Shown here: one piece after another, positions 1 through 7,948 of the stretch
How the letters are laid out: each line of letters begins with the position of its first letter
Numbering within the stretch: the stretch's first letter is position 1
Assembly: GCF_000019905.1 (NCBI RefSeq)
Contig: NC_010556.1
Coordinates: 2,630,001-2,694,000, forward strand
Length of the DNA: 64,000 nucleotides
From: Exiguobacterium artemiae 255-15
GTDB lineage: Bacteria; Bacillota; Bacilli; Exiguobacteriales; Exiguobacteriaceae
Direction of reading: 5' to 3'
Translations under genes and position numbers: made by a program
Notes under the pieces: model-generated
The model's database searches: none
Seen by the model: only the letters and a program-made list of their open reading frames with translations
What the model was told of the DNA's origin: nothing

Positions 1-228
1 CCATACATCTGTTACTCCCCATGAGTTTAACAGGTCACCTTTTTTAGCAAGAGTCCGGTACATATTGCTGTCATATGGTTGGTAGAGGCTGAAGCTCTGG
101 AAGATGACATGGTTATCCAATTTCTCACCTGACGTATAAGCTGCTGCTTGTTTTGGTGCTACACCGAAGCTACTTGTTGCTACGAGGGTAGCAAGTAGTC
201 CAGCAGATACTTTTTTGGTATTCTTCAT
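1..228 (-). CDS. secreted alpha-amylase (GH13), N-terminal fragment cut by window edge
   Basis: The 76 visible codons start with a lysine-rich signal peptide (MKNTKKVSAGLLATLVATSS) ending near an Ala-Ala-Ala cleavage site at about residue 30. They continue into the N-terminal strand of a GH13 barrel: HVIFQSFSLYQPYD, then a stretch ending in SWGVTDVW, as in secreted bacterial alpha-amylases. The catalytic residues lie outside the window. The ATG at 228 is preceded by AAAGGAG at 10 bp spacing. The enzyme would cleave starch outside the cell. A perfect cre-type palindrome lies 139 bp upstream, which fits glucose repression of an amylase. The family is recognised from motifs only, so maltogenic or maltotetraose-forming subtypes cannot be separated. 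Confidence 0.8.
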   Translation of the reverse strand, partial: MKNTKKVSAGLLATLVATSSFGVAPKQAAAYTSGEKLDNHVIFQSFSLYQPYDSNMYRTLAKKGDLLNSWGVTDVW

Positions 229-366
229 CAATATAAGTCTCCTTTACTATCTGTATTTAATTGATTATTTTTTCCTTTAATTACTAAACAACATCACATA
301 ATTTAACATCTTTCTTTCAAGATAACACCTTCTATTTTTCAAAAAAAGTCAATAGATTTAACAAAA

Positions 367-380
367 TGCAATCGATTGCA
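367..380 (-). promoter_or_regulatory. cre (CcpA) site upstream of the amylase
   Basis: TGCAATCGATTGCA is a perfect 14-bp palindrome that fits the Bacillus cre consensus TGNAANCGNWNNCW. It lies between the S-layer gene terminator and the amylase start, so the amylase is the natural target. Catabolite repression of amylase genes through such sites is known in Bacillus; its use here is inferred. Confidence 0.7.
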
Positions 381-391
381 CTAATTGTCAT

Positions 392-433
392 AAAAAAGAA
401 CACCTTCCATCCATTTCCGGACGAAAGGTGTTC
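392..433 (-). terminator. intrinsic terminator of the S-layer gene
   Basis: Read on the minus strand, GAACACCTT pairs with AAGGTGTTC and is followed by six T. It lies just after the stop codon at 441. Confidence 0.9.
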
Positions 434-440
434 GAAAGGA

Positions 441-3400
441 TTAGTTTAATCCGAGAAGAACGGCTTTCTCGTAACCGCCAGTCAGGACTGAGTTGTCGTA
501 TGACTGAAGATCTTTGTTGACGACGATGACGTTCGACAACGTTTTGAGTGTACCAGCCGGGACTTTGATTTTAACGATATCAAGTCCGTTTGATACATTG
601 TCATCCGAGTCAGCAAGCGAGATGCTTGTTCCGACCGGAAGTGCTTTTCCGTTCAGGATATAGTTCGCTGTGCTTGTCGCATCGTACATACCAGAGTATT
701 GAACACCCTCTGTGAACTTGACGCGGATAACGTCTTTTTCGTTTTTCTCGTTCGCTGACACTTTAACGATTTCAAACGGTGTCAGGACCGGTTTAACAGG
801 CGTTTTCATGAGTTTGAAGTCATGTGTTGCTGTTGCAACCGTGTTACCGACATCATCAGACAATGATTTGACGACGACTTTCCACTCTTCGCCGTACCCT
901 TCCAGGTCGACGAGGCGTTGGAGACTCTCGTTTGCTTTGACTTGGAAGTTTTTGTCCGTTGTATCCGTGTACTTGACGACAGACCCGTCAATCGTAACGA
1001 TTTTTCCATCTTTGTTCTTACCGATGAATTCAACTGTCGTTTTCGGAGGCAAGACGATACCGTCCGCATTGATGAGTGGCGTGTTGTACTCATCGAGGTC
1101 ACGGATTTTCACCGGCTCGCTCATCATGACAACGAAGTCGTTTGTCATTGGTACGCGGTCGATCGTGTTGATTTCAGCACTCTTCAGGTCCGGCGTGTTG
1201 AGCGGCGATCCTTCATAGCTGAGGTCAAGGATTAACGCATCGTTCTTCTCACCGTTCGCTTCGGCCTGGATAGCACCTTTTTCGAGCGTGATGCGGAACT
1301 TATCGTTGTAGTAGTTTTCTTTCGTGTTGACTGTATCGTAGATTTCCGTCCAGTCTTTCATCAACTCGATGACAGCTTCGCCCGTCTCTTTGTTATAAGA
1401 CGTGACATTGACATACTTGCTGAAGTCTTCGTATTTCTTCGTGTTCGAGTTGTAACGCTCAAACTTCAGTTCGTTATCAAGCAATGCAAGGATATTCGCA
1501 TTTTTGAGGCCTTTGCTGAACATCACGCGGAATTGCTCAGGTGACTCAACAACGACGCCAGCTGTCGGTTTGACTGTGTCAGCCGCAACCGTGAAGTCGA
1601 GGTTTTGTGTCGTTCCAATGTTGCTTTCATCTGAAAGTGCTGCGAAGTCCATTGTATCCCAGACTTGAAGCGAGTGTTTACCTGCAGCGAAGTAACCTTC
1701 TTTGACACCTGGATAGTTGTCATCAAGCATGATACGGACTGTATCGCGGCGATCGACACCTGTTTTGTTGTCAAATCCGTAATGCGTGACTTTGAAGTAC
1801 TTCTCTCCGTATTGACCGTCGATTTTGAATTTCGCAGAATCGACCGCTTCAGAGAATTTCACTTCGAGTTGGTTCAGACCGACTGCTTTAACAGATGTTA
1901 CTTCAGCAGGACGGGCATCCGTCAACTTGAAGCTTGCTTTTGATTTCACTTCTGTATCCGTGCTGCTCGTGATTTTTGCGACGAGCTTAACGACTGCGTT
2001 GTCTTGGAGTGGTGTTTCTTTGTCCAGGATCAATTCGAATGCTTTCGGATTCGAAGGAATCGCTTTAACACCGATGACACGTTTCATGCCGTCAAACTGT
2101 TCGATCTGGATGTTGTCGTTTGCGAGGTAATCTTCTTCGTGAAGACCTTGCATGACTTTATCAAGTCCGAATGATTTGAGTAAGAGTTCACGTGAGACTG
2201 CTTTATCAAGGAAGACCGTTACGCGATCTGCCTGGTTCGATTCAGCTGCAAGGACGTTGATCATCTCGATCGGAGCCGGAGTAACAGCGATTGTGCTGAA
2301 CTTGACTTTCGTCTCTCCTGAAATCTTACCGATGAGGTTTTTGTAGTCGCCTGCTGCCGTTTCGATGATTTCGGCACGGATCATGGCTTCGAGGTCTGTG
2401 TTGCTGAACTCTGAAGTGAGGATGACCGTTGCTTTTCCGTCTTGAATTGTCACGCGGTCTTTTGCAAGCGCACCGAATGATGTTGATAATTTCAAGACGA
2501 TATCGTCTGCGTTTTTGTCGACTTCACCAGTTGCTTTGTCCTTGAGCAAGAACGTCACTTCTGTGTTGTCAGCTCCGTTTGCGACGATTGTCGAGGCTTT
2601 CGGTGAAACTTCCAGCATCCAGAGGTTTTCAACGCCTTGTGTCATGAAGCTGATTGAACCAAGGTCACGAGCGACGCCGCCGATCATGATGCCTTTCGCT
2701 TCAACTGTGTAGTCTTTATCGTACTCAAGACCTGACACGTCGAGGAGTGCTGATTTTTTGTCCGGGCTGAGGGTAACAGCTGTAACTGTTCCGCCTGCGA
2801 TTTTGAAGTTTTCGACTGATGCGCTGTCAACGGCGCGTGAGAATGAAACTTCGACTTTTTTGTTGCCGATTGCTTTTGCTGATGTCAGCATCGTGTTTGC
2901 TACTGTGAAGTCCATTGCTGCTGATTTCACATCACCGACTTTTACGACATAGCTGTGTGTGCCTTCAGGGATTCCACCTTGTGAAGCCATGAATTTCCCG
3001 TTTGAAAGTGATCCTTTGACGACGATTGGTGCTTTTGACATATCTTTACCCGGGTAGATTAAGAGTTCTGCCATTGCGCCTGCCGCTGCGTACATGACGT
3101 CCGCTTTAACAGAAAGTGTCTGATCGTCGACGCTTCCCATGACGTTCATGATGTTCGCTGCTTTGACTTCATATTTGATTGAACCTGTCATGAGAGAGTT
3201 CGCACCTTTGTATGAATAAGCAAGTTTATATTTGCCGGCTTTTGAAGTGTCCGGTGTTTTGAGGTTGAACTTGCTGATCGGACGTTTGACGATGATACCC
3301 GATTTATAACGAATGCTGATTGTGCTTGGAAGAACAACTTTCCCTCCGACTGCAACTGGTTCGAGGACTGGTTCGAGGACATCAACCGGATAGTTCTGAA

Positions 3401-3740
3401 GTTCTACTTTGAGGACTACTTTTTTAGAAGTACCGGCAACTGTGCCGTACAAGACTTGGAACTTGTTGATGTATTTCTTCTCAAACTTCACGGTACCGTT
3501 CCACTTCACTGAACGCATTTCGTACTTGCCGTTTGTGAGCTTGACTTTGACCTTTTTAGGCAACGTCAATTTCTTAACAGCGTACTTGTCACCGCCTGCA
3601 TGTTTCATCAAAATTGGAGCGATGTATTTAACAGAGACCTTCGAAGCCGCGTCAGCAGCAACCGGTGCGACGACAGATGCAGTGACTGCGAGTGCAGCTG
3701 CAGCAGCGTACAATTTGTTTGATTTTTTCGTGTAAGCCAT
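441..3740 (-). CDS. large secreted S-layer-type protein with Ig-like domains
   Basis: The 1099-residue protein begins with a signal peptide (about residues 1-32, ending VAADAAS). It then has a basic region with a Big_4-like segment (about 60-120) and a chain of beta-rich modules. One resembles SbsA/S-layer Ig-like domains (KKVEVSFSRAVDSASVENFK, near 290-310). It ends without an LPXTG signal, transmembrane helix or recognisable SLH motif. AGGAGG lies 9 bp before the ATG. A very long leader, strong RBS and strong terminator fit a highly expressed structural protein. The likely role is the S-layer or another major wall protein, held by the N-terminal basic region through charge or wall-polymer binding. 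The S-layer role is inferred from architecture; a large adhesin remains possible. Confidence 0.7.
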   Translation of the reverse strand: MAYTKKSNKLYAAAAALAVTASVVAPVAADAASKVSVKYIAPILMKHAGGDKYAVKKLTLPKKVKVKLTNGKYEMRSVKWNGTVKFEKKYINKFQVLYGTVAGTSKKVVLKVELQNYPVDVLEPVLEPVAVGGKVVLPSTISIRYKSGIIVKRPISKFNLKTPDTSKAGKYKLAYSYKGANSLMTGSIKYEVKAANIMNVMGSVDDQTLSVKADVMYAAAGAMAELLIYPGKDMSKAPIVVKGSLSNGKFMASQGGIPEGTHSYVVKVGDVKSAAMDFTVANTMLTSAKAIGNKKVEVSFSRAVDSASVENFKIAGGTVTAVTLSPDKKSALLDVSGLEYDKDYTVEAKGIMIGGVARDLGSISFMTQGVENLWMLEVSPKASTIVANGADNTEVTFLLKDKATGEVDKNADDIVLKLSTSFGALAKDRVTIQDGKATVILTSEFSNTDLEAMIRAEIIETAAGDYKNLIGKISGETKVKFSTIAVTPAPIEMINVLAAESNQADRVTVFLDKAVSRELLLKSFGLDKVMQGLHEEDYLANDNIQIEQFDGMKRVIGVKAIPSNPKAFELILDKETPLQDNAVVKLVAKITSSTDTEVKSKASFKLTDARPAEVTSVKAVGLNQLEVKFSEAVDSAKFKIDGQYGEKYFKVTHYGFDNKTGVDRRDTVRIMLDDNYPGVKEGYFAAGKHSLQVWDTMDFAALSDESNIGTTQNLDFTVAADTVKPTAGVVVESPEQFRVMFSKGLKNANILALLDNELKFERYNSNTKKYEDFSKYVNVTSYNKETGEAVIELMKDWTEIYDTVNTKENYYNDKFRITLEKGAIQAEANGEKNDALILDLSYEGSPLNTPDLKSAEINTIDRVPMTNDFVVMMSEPVKIRDLDEYNTPLINADGIVLPPKTTVEFIGKNKDGKIVTIDGSVVKYTDTTDKNFQVKANESLQRLVDLEGYGEEWKVVVKSLSDDVGNTVATATHDFKLMKTPVKPVLTPFEIVKVSANEKNEKDVIRVKFTEGVQYSGMYDATSTANYILNGKALPVGTSISLADSDDNVSNGLDIVKIKVPAGTLKTLSNVIVVNKDLQSYDNSVLTGGYEKAVLLGLN

Positions 3741-4049
3741 GTTTACAATTCCTCCTCTTGTCTTTCAAAACTAAATGCGACAATCCCAACCAGATAACCT
3801 ACACTTAAAGTAAATATTTACAAATATTTCACTTTAATCCATTCAACAAAGTCCCTGCCTTCTTCGGAGGAATACGTTCTGTTTCACACGCCGATCCATC
3901 GCCTATTCAGTAGACGATCGTCAGTGATCCATTATGTATCCAGTTTGGGATGAACAGGAAACTGTCGTCGAATGCCTTACGGGTAAGACATTCAGTATGT
4001 CGTAGGCTCGTACCAAGCCCCACTTCGAAATCCGTGAGTTACTCAGCTA
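3741..4049 (-). promoter_or_regulatory. long structured 5' leader of the S-layer gene
   Basis: About 310 nt separate the predicted start of transcription (about 4049) from the ATG at 3740, and no reading frame of note is present. On the minus strand the leader contains several hairpins. The clearest has an 11-bp stem at 3970-3993 (GAATGTCTTAC/GTAAGGCATTC). Others are CAGTTT/AAACTG at about 3932-3953 and GGCT/AGCC near 4010. The region matches no riboswitch class I can recall. Long stable leaders are known for S-layer mRNAs; the role here is inferred. Confidence 0.55.
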
Positions 4050-4056
4050 CAGCTCA

Positions 4057-4085
4057 AATATACAAAATTCAGAAACTAACGACAA
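4057..4085 (-). promoter_or_regulatory. sigma-A-type promoter of the S-layer gene
   Basis: On the minus strand, TTGTCG (4080-4085), a 17-bp spacer and TATATT (4057-4062) form a plausible promoter. It starts transcription near 4049, at the top of the structured leader. Confidence 0.55.
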
Positions 4086-4179
4086 TAGGTTTTTTGTAAA
4101 AATTAGGTGAATAGTAGTAACTAGTAAAATATATTTACAGGTCGTATATGGAAATTGAAAAACTGGTCATACCTTTTTA

Positions 4180-4193
4180 AGAAAACGCTTACA
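4180..4193 (-). promoter_or_regulatory. cre-like site upstream of the S-layer gene
   Basis: Read on the minus strand, TGTAAGCGTTTTCT matches TGNAANCGNWNNCW at every fixed position. It lies about 95 bp upstream of the proposed -35, where CcpA could act as an activator. The neighbouring minus-strand gene ends at 4275 with its own terminator, so the S-layer gene is the likely target. Confidence 0.5.
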
Positions 4194-4229
4194 TTTTACG
4201 TTATTTCAATAAAATTAATGTTTTCCTGA

Positions 4230-4268
4230 AATATAATAAAGCTGTCACGTTTCTCTGCGTGACAGCTT
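4230..4268 (-). terminator. terminator-like hairpin after the gene at 4275-4688
   Basis: An 11-bp perfect stem AAGCTGTCACG/CGTGACAGCTT (4239-4268) is followed on the minus strand by a broken T-rich run. It lies 7 bp past the stop codon. Confidence 0.7.
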
Positions 4269-4274
4269 CAACAA

Positions 4275-4688
4275 TTAAGACAGGCTTCGATTGGCTTGCT
4301 CCACGGCTTCTAAAAACGTTTCCCGCTGAAACCGGTGATCCGCGTCCGCCGTCAGTTCGATCATGTCCCCGAGCCGACGCAACTGAATCGGCAGACCCCG
4401 CCCGATCCATTCGAGCTGTTGCTGGAGATGCCGTCTCGCCCGGTCGACCGTATGTCGTTCTGCTGCTGCGAACTGCCGTAAGTATTGCAGGACATAACCG
4501 AATCCGAATTCAATCGGAATCCGTAATTCGGCTCCTTTATCCTTGATGCGGATCAGACCCGCTCCGTAATGAATCGCCCGTTCCCATTCCTCACTGATTC
4601 GTTCGTACCAGTTTCCGTTCGTCAGACAGTGTGTCTCAAGAGCTCCTTTTGGCCCGCTCGGCATGACGCTGAAATAATCGATCTCCAT
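4275..4688 (-). CDS. conserved-looking protein of unknown function
   Basis: I do not recognise this 137-residue protein. It has no signal peptide or membrane segment and is rich in charged residues. Its second half looks mostly helical (about 62-135), with HTVDRARRHLQQQLEWIGRG in the middle. The ATG at 4688 follows AAGGAG with 7 bp spacing, and a terminator follows the stop codon, so it is probably a genuine gene. It is 63 bp downstream of the UDP-glucose dehydrogenase on the same strand and may be co-transcribed with it, which hints at a link to envelope polysaccharide work. That is only positional evidence. Confidence 0.6.
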   Translation of the reverse strand: MEIDYFSVMPSGPKGALETHCLTNGNWYERISEEWERAIHYGAGLIRIKDKGAELRIPIEFGFGYVLQYLRQFAAAERHTVDRARRHLQQQLEWIGRGLPIQLRRLGDMIELTADADHRFQRETFLEAVEQANRSLS

Positions 4689-4751
4689 TCGTCTTCTCCT
4701 TTGCCATACATAATAGGATGAATCCTTGATGGACTCACCCTATATGACAGG

Positions 4752-5993
4752 TCAGGAAGTTGGATTGTTCGAAAATGTTTTACCCGGTCGACCGATTCCT
4801 TCATATTGGACATCACCCGGTTCATCAACGAATGCCCAACAGTTGCGGCCGTCGATCAAACGAGCGGTCTTCATGTTCGCTGTCAGTTGTTGTGGCGTGA
4901 CATGCTTGATGTCGTCCCACTCCGTCATGATGACAGCGACTTCCGCCCCTGCGACCGCCTCTTCGATCGTCTTTTTTTGATCGAGCAGCGTTTTCGCAGC
5001 CGGATCGTATCCGGTGACGATGACACCCATTTTCGTCAGACGCTCTGCCAGACGTAATGCCGGAGCATCACGTAAATCATCCGTTCCCGGTTTGAAGGAT
5101 AAACCTAACAAAGCAATCCGGAGACCGGGTCGTGGATCGATTTTTTGAAGAACATACTCGAGCTGCGCTTCATTCGTCCGGTCCGCTGCCTCAATGACAT
5201 GAAGGTGTTCACCTTGTCTTTGAGCTAACGTCGTCAAAGCGGCAATATCTTTCGGAAAGCATGAGCCGCCGTAACCAGCACCCGCTTTTAAGAACGCCGG
5301 ACCGATACGTGGATCTAGACCAATCCCATGGGCTACATCTTCGACATCCGCTCCGACGATATCCGCCAGCCGTGCAATCTCATTGATAAAACTGATTTTG
5401 ACGGCCAAAAAGCTGTTTGCTGCATACTTCGTCAATTCAGCTGTAGTCGGATCGACATGGACGATTGGCGCGTTCGTTTTAAATAAGTCAGCCAGACTCT
5501 CCGCCAATCCTTGATCGTGCGTCCCGATGATAACCCGGTGCGGATTACGCATATCCCGGATCGCTGTACCTTCCCGAAGAAATTCCGGTACCATTGCAAA
5601 GCGTAACGATGGATACATTTCCTGGAGGGATTCCGTCGTTCCCGGTGGAATCGTCGATTTCAAAACGACCGCAGCATCCGGTTGAATGGAATGAATCAAC
5701 TTAACCACTGCCTGCACTGCTGACAAATCACAACTTCCGTCTGCCCGTTCCGGCGTTCCGACTGCCACCAGATACAGGTCGGATAGCGGATACTCGGTCG
5801 TAAAGGTCAAACGACTTTGATTTTTTTGTAAGGCTTCTTCAATTCCTTCTTCCGTAATCGGTGCAATCCCCTGCGCTAATTGTTCCATCCGCTCTTTATT
5901 TAAATCGACACACACTACATCGTGTTTGGCATCGGCTAGTCCAATCGCGGTCACAAGACCAACATATCCCGTCCCAATTACCGTCACTTGCAT
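4752..5993 (-). CDS. ugd: UDP-glucose 6-dehydrogenase
   Basis: The enzyme makes UDP-glucuronate from UDP-glucose with two NAD+, feeding teichuronic acid or exopolysaccharide synthesis in the cytosol. The protein (413 residues from the chosen start) opens with the NAD fold MQVTVIGTGYVGLVTAIGLA. It carries the catalytic cysteine in GAGYGGSCFPKDIAAL (near residue 255) and ends with the UDP-binding domain (LSFKPGTDDLRDAPALRLAE). An upstream in-frame extension exists, but the ATG at 5993 begins directly at the Rossmann strand as in the family, with a GA-rich Shine-Dalgarno just ahead. The length is slightly below the usual 430-440. It is a TuaD-type enzyme. Confidence 0.92.
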   Translation of the reverse strand: MQVTVIGTGYVGLVTAIGLADAKHDVVCVDLNKERMEQLAQGIAPITEEGIEEALQKNQSRLTFTTEYPLSDLYLVAVGTPERADGSCDLSAVQAVVKLIHSIQPDAAVVLKSTIPPGTTESLQEMYPSLRFAMVPEFLREGTAIRDMRNPHRVIIGTHDQGLAESLADLFKTNAPIVHVDPTTAELTKYAANSFLAVKISFINEIARLADIVGADVEDVAHGIGLDPRIGPAFLKAGAGYGGSCFPKDIAALTTLAQRQGEHLHVIEAADRTNEAQLEYVLQKIDPRPGLRIALLGLSFKPGTDDLRDAPALRLAERLTKMGVIVTGYDPAAKTLLDQKKTIEEAVAGAEVAVIMTEWDDIKHVTPQQLTANMKTARLIDGRNCWAFVDEPGDVQYEGIGRPGKTFSNNPTS

Positions 5994-6055
5994 CTCATCA
6001 CATCCTTCATCAGTTTCCCTGTCTTCACTATACGGGAGCGAAAGTGATTTGTGCA

Positions 6056-6084
6056 TCGAAAAAGCTTTTCGAATACGCTATACT
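6056..6084 (+). promoter_or_regulatory. possible promoter of the small membrane protein gene
   Basis: TCGAAA (6056-6061), a 17-bp spacer and TATACT (6079-6084) precede the gene at 6110. The -10 is good and the -35 weak. Confidence 0.4.
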
Positions 6085-6109
6085 GAATACGGGAATGGGA
6101 GGAATGCTC

Positions 6110-6349
6110 GTGGCGATTATCATCTTTTGCCTCGTATGTCTCTTCGCATATCGTATCCGCAAGCTTCCCGAAGCGATTCGGACGATCTTACTCATCCTCG
6201 GTTTACTCAGTGGATGGTTCGCGCTGTTTGAGATCATCAGTTATTTAGAAGCGAATCCTTACCTGGCCGCGATCCCGATTGCACTCGGGCTCGGTTACTG
6301 GTTTTGGCGCCGCAAGAAAAAACGGACGACCGGTTCTGCCTCAAATTGA
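6110..6349 (+). CDS. small membrane protein of unknown function
   Basis: From a GTG start this 79-residue protein has two predicted membrane helices (about residues 1-18 and 25-65, the latter possibly two short spans). It ends with a basic cytoplasmic tail (WRRKKKR). The start is a judgement: ATG codons at 6095 and 6104 are in frame, but GGGAGG at 6097-6102 sits 7 bp from the GTG and would be too close to, or downstream of, those ATGs. The gene is divergent from the UDP-glucose dehydrogenase and closed by its own terminator. No family is recognised. Confidence 0.65.
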   Translation: MAIIIFCLVCLFAYRIRKLPEAIRTILLILGLLSGWFALFEIISYLEANPYLAAIPIALGLGYWFWRRKKKRTTGSASN

Positions 6350-6382
6350 GGTCGAGCGGTGTCCGCCTATCAATCACACAAG

Positions 6383-6413
6383 ACCAGTCCGATGAAACGG
6401 AACTGGTTTTTTT
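6383..6413 (+). terminator. intrinsic terminator after the small membrane protein gene
   Basis: ACCAGTCCG pairs with CGGAACTGGT (one bulge), followed by seven T. It sits between two convergent genes and is much weaker in the other direction. Confidence 0.8.
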
Positions 6414-6417
6414 GTCG

Positions 6418-7266
6418 TTACAGGACGGCCGGTGGTCCGAATTTTCCGTCATGGTAATCGCGGTATGCCTGACGAATCTCGTCTTCCGTGTTCATGACGA
6501 ACGGTCCGTAGGCAATCGTCTCTTCCCGGATCGGTTGGCCGGAGTAAATCAAAACCTTCGTCCGGCTGACTGCCGTCAGCGTAAGTCCACTGTCCCCTGC
6601 TGCCTGTTCGTCAAACGTCAATGTCGCGGCCATCGTCTTCGAAAGTCTCGTTTCGCTTGTCCCGACCTCCAGTTCCCCGGCTAAAACATACAGAAAGGCA
6701 TTATGGTTCGTCGGTAAGACGTGCTGATACGTCGCACCCGGTGCCAAGGAGATCTCACTCATCGTAATCGGGACGAGACTGTCGAGCGGTCCCGTCACGC
6801 CGGCAATCTCACCGGAATAAACGCGGACGTGTCCGCCGTCAAACGTCACGACCGGAGCTTGTTCAAGCAATACGTTTTGATACGATGTCGTCGTCTCTTT
6901 CAAACGTTTCGGCAGATTGAGCCAGAGTTGCAACGTATGAATTAAATCGTCATCGACCGCTTCTTCGGCATGTCGCGCCGCCCAGCCGGCATTCATGTAC
7001 TGGATGTCTCCGGCGTCAAGAATGGAGTGCCCACCATGATTATCGATATGTTCGAGCCGACCGTCGATGACATACGTGATTGTCTGAAAGCCGCGGTGCG
7101 GATGATCGGAAAACGTTCCGCGTTTGAACCAGTCCTCCGCCATCAGGATAAACGGATCAAACTCGTCTTTCCGGTCTGGTGACAGCACCCAGCCCTGTTG
7201 GACATGGGGATAACCGTTTTGTTGATATGTCACTTGCCAATGATTCTTGATATCACGTTCGAACAT
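6418..7266 (-). CDS. pirin family protein
   Basis: This 282-residue bicupin has the pirin metal-site motifs HPHRGFQTITYVIDG (about residues 56-70), a following HIDNHGG, and a glycine-rich stretch ending ARHAEE (about residue 100). The C-terminal cupin follows from about 170. Pirins bind a metal; some bacterial members act as quercetin 2,3-dioxygenases or modulators of metabolism, and the true role here is unknown. GGAGG precedes the ATG by 10 bp. It is a single-gene unit facing the small membrane protein. Confidence 0.88.
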   Translation of the reverse strand: MFERDIKNHWQVTYQQNGYPHVQQGWVLSPDRKDEFDPFILMAEDWFKRGTFSDHPHRGFQTITYVIDGRLEHIDNHGGHSILDAGDIQYMNAGWAARHAEEAVDDDLIHTLQLWLNLPKRLKETTTSYQNVLLEQAPVVTFDGGHVRVYSGEIAGVTGPLDSLVPITMSEISLAPGATYQHVLPTNHNAFLYVLAGELEVGTSETRLSKTMAATLTFDEQAAGDSGLTLTAVSRTKVLIYSGQPIREETIAYGPFVMNTEDEIRQAYRDYHDGKFGPPAVL

Positions 7267-7356
7267 TTTTCCAACTCCTCCACTTATGATGCTTTCATTG
7301 TCGCATAGCCTGTTGCGGAAGCCGTACTCGTTTGCTCGTCAGAGTTTCCATCCAAA

Positions 7357-7387
7357 AGAAAAACGACTCCGGTTGACGGAATCGTTT
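7357..7387 (-). terminator. intrinsic terminator of the HTH regulator gene
   Basis: On the minus strand AACGATTCCG pairs with CGGAGTCGTT (one G-T pair) and runs into TTTTC. It is 12 bp past the stop codon. Confidence 0.8.
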
Positions 7388-7398
7388 CAGCACTTCGA

Positions 7399-7830
7399 TT
7401 ACAGACGTGACGCCTTTTGTTCGAGGACGGCAATCTTCTCTTCGATTTCAAGCAGCTTCAGTTCATGTTCGAGTTCGAGGCGACGTTTTTTCCGTTTCAG
7501 TTGGCTCAGTTCTTCTGCAACCGACTCCGGTGACGCTTCCGGGCGTGGCGGTGCCGACTGATCCATTGACTGACGGAGCGGATCAAACAGGTTTGACTTG
7601 GCAAACTTCGCCGCTTCCGGACCAAACAGGTCGTTGATGATCGGCAAAACTTTATTCATCGCGTTGCCCGGGATCTGTGACTTCTCGTCGACGAGACGTT
7701 TGAGTGCCAGCTCGTCGACCAAATACCCTTTACCGTCCTGTTCCGCATGTAATTCGCCTGTGCGGATCCAGCGGCGGACCGTCTCTTCCGATACGCGTAA
7801 CAATTCACTGATCTGTTTTGTCGTTAACAT
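7399..7830 (-). CDS. small HTH (MerR/excisionase-type) DNA-binding protein with coiled coil
   Basis: The 143-residue protein starts with an excisionase-like winged helix (MLTTKQISELLRVSEETVRR, then a wing ending GYLVDE, residues 1-50). A linker rich in Pro and Ser follows, then a C-terminal coiled coil of charged heptads (about 100-140). It ends without a ligand-binding domain. A longer reading frame exists, but the ATG at 7830 has AGAGGG at good spacing and starts at the HTH. Its promoter contains a perfect palindrome in the spacer, so self-regulation is likely. The coiled coil suggests a dimer. Targets are unknown; the neighbouring LPXTG gene is co-directional but separated by a terminator. 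Confidence 0.75.
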   Translation of the reverse strand: MLTTKQISELLRVSEETVRRWIRTGELHAEQDGKGYLVDELALKRLVDEKSQIPGNAMNKVLPIINDLFGPEAAKFAKSNLFDPLRQSMDQSAPPRPEASPESVAEELSQLKRKKRRLELEHELKLLEIEEKIAVLEQKASRL

Positions 7831-7864
7831 CGTAATCCCTCTTTCCCATTCATTTGATACCCTT

Positions 7865-7894
7865 ACTATACACACGTGTGTGCGTGTGTGTCAA
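7865..7894 (-). promoter_or_regulatory. promoter with palindromic operator, probably autoregulatory
   Basis: On the minus strand TTGACA (7889-7894), an 18-bp spacer and TATAGT (7865-7870) form a near-consensus promoter. The spacer is made of CA/TG steps and contains the perfect palindrome ACACACGTGTGT at 7870-7881, touching the -10. A protein bound there would block or twist the promoter, as MerR-type regulators do in long spacers. Confidence 0.7.
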
Positions 7895-7908
7895 TCAATA
7901 CACACATC

Positions 7909-7944
7909 AAAAAAACCCTCCGAACCGGTGTGGTCCAGAGGGTT
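7909..7944 (-). terminator. intrinsic terminator of the LPXTG surface protein gene
   Basis: On the minus strand AACCCTC pairs with GAGGGTT around a 17-nt loop, followed by T7. It lies 5 bp past the stop codon and 15 bp from the next promoter. Confidence 0.85.
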
Positions 7945-7948
7945 GTCC

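Noticed and set aside
441-3740. SLH-domain S-layer protein
   Set aside because: No SLH motif is visible at either end; anchoring must be by another route.
3850-4050. Known riboswitch or 6S/SRP/tmRNA in the S-layer leader
   Set aside because: I looked for the conserved boxes of ydaO, yybP, T-box, RNase P, SRP and tmRNA and found none. Kept only as an unnamed structured leader.
5861-6349. Longer form of the small membrane protein
   Set aside because: It would start inside the UDP-glucose dehydrogenase gene. The Shine-Dalgarno at 6097 supports GTG 6110.
7871-7910. CRISPR-like or microsatellite repeat of CA/TG
   Set aside because: Too short and irregular; it is explained as promoter spacer with an operator.
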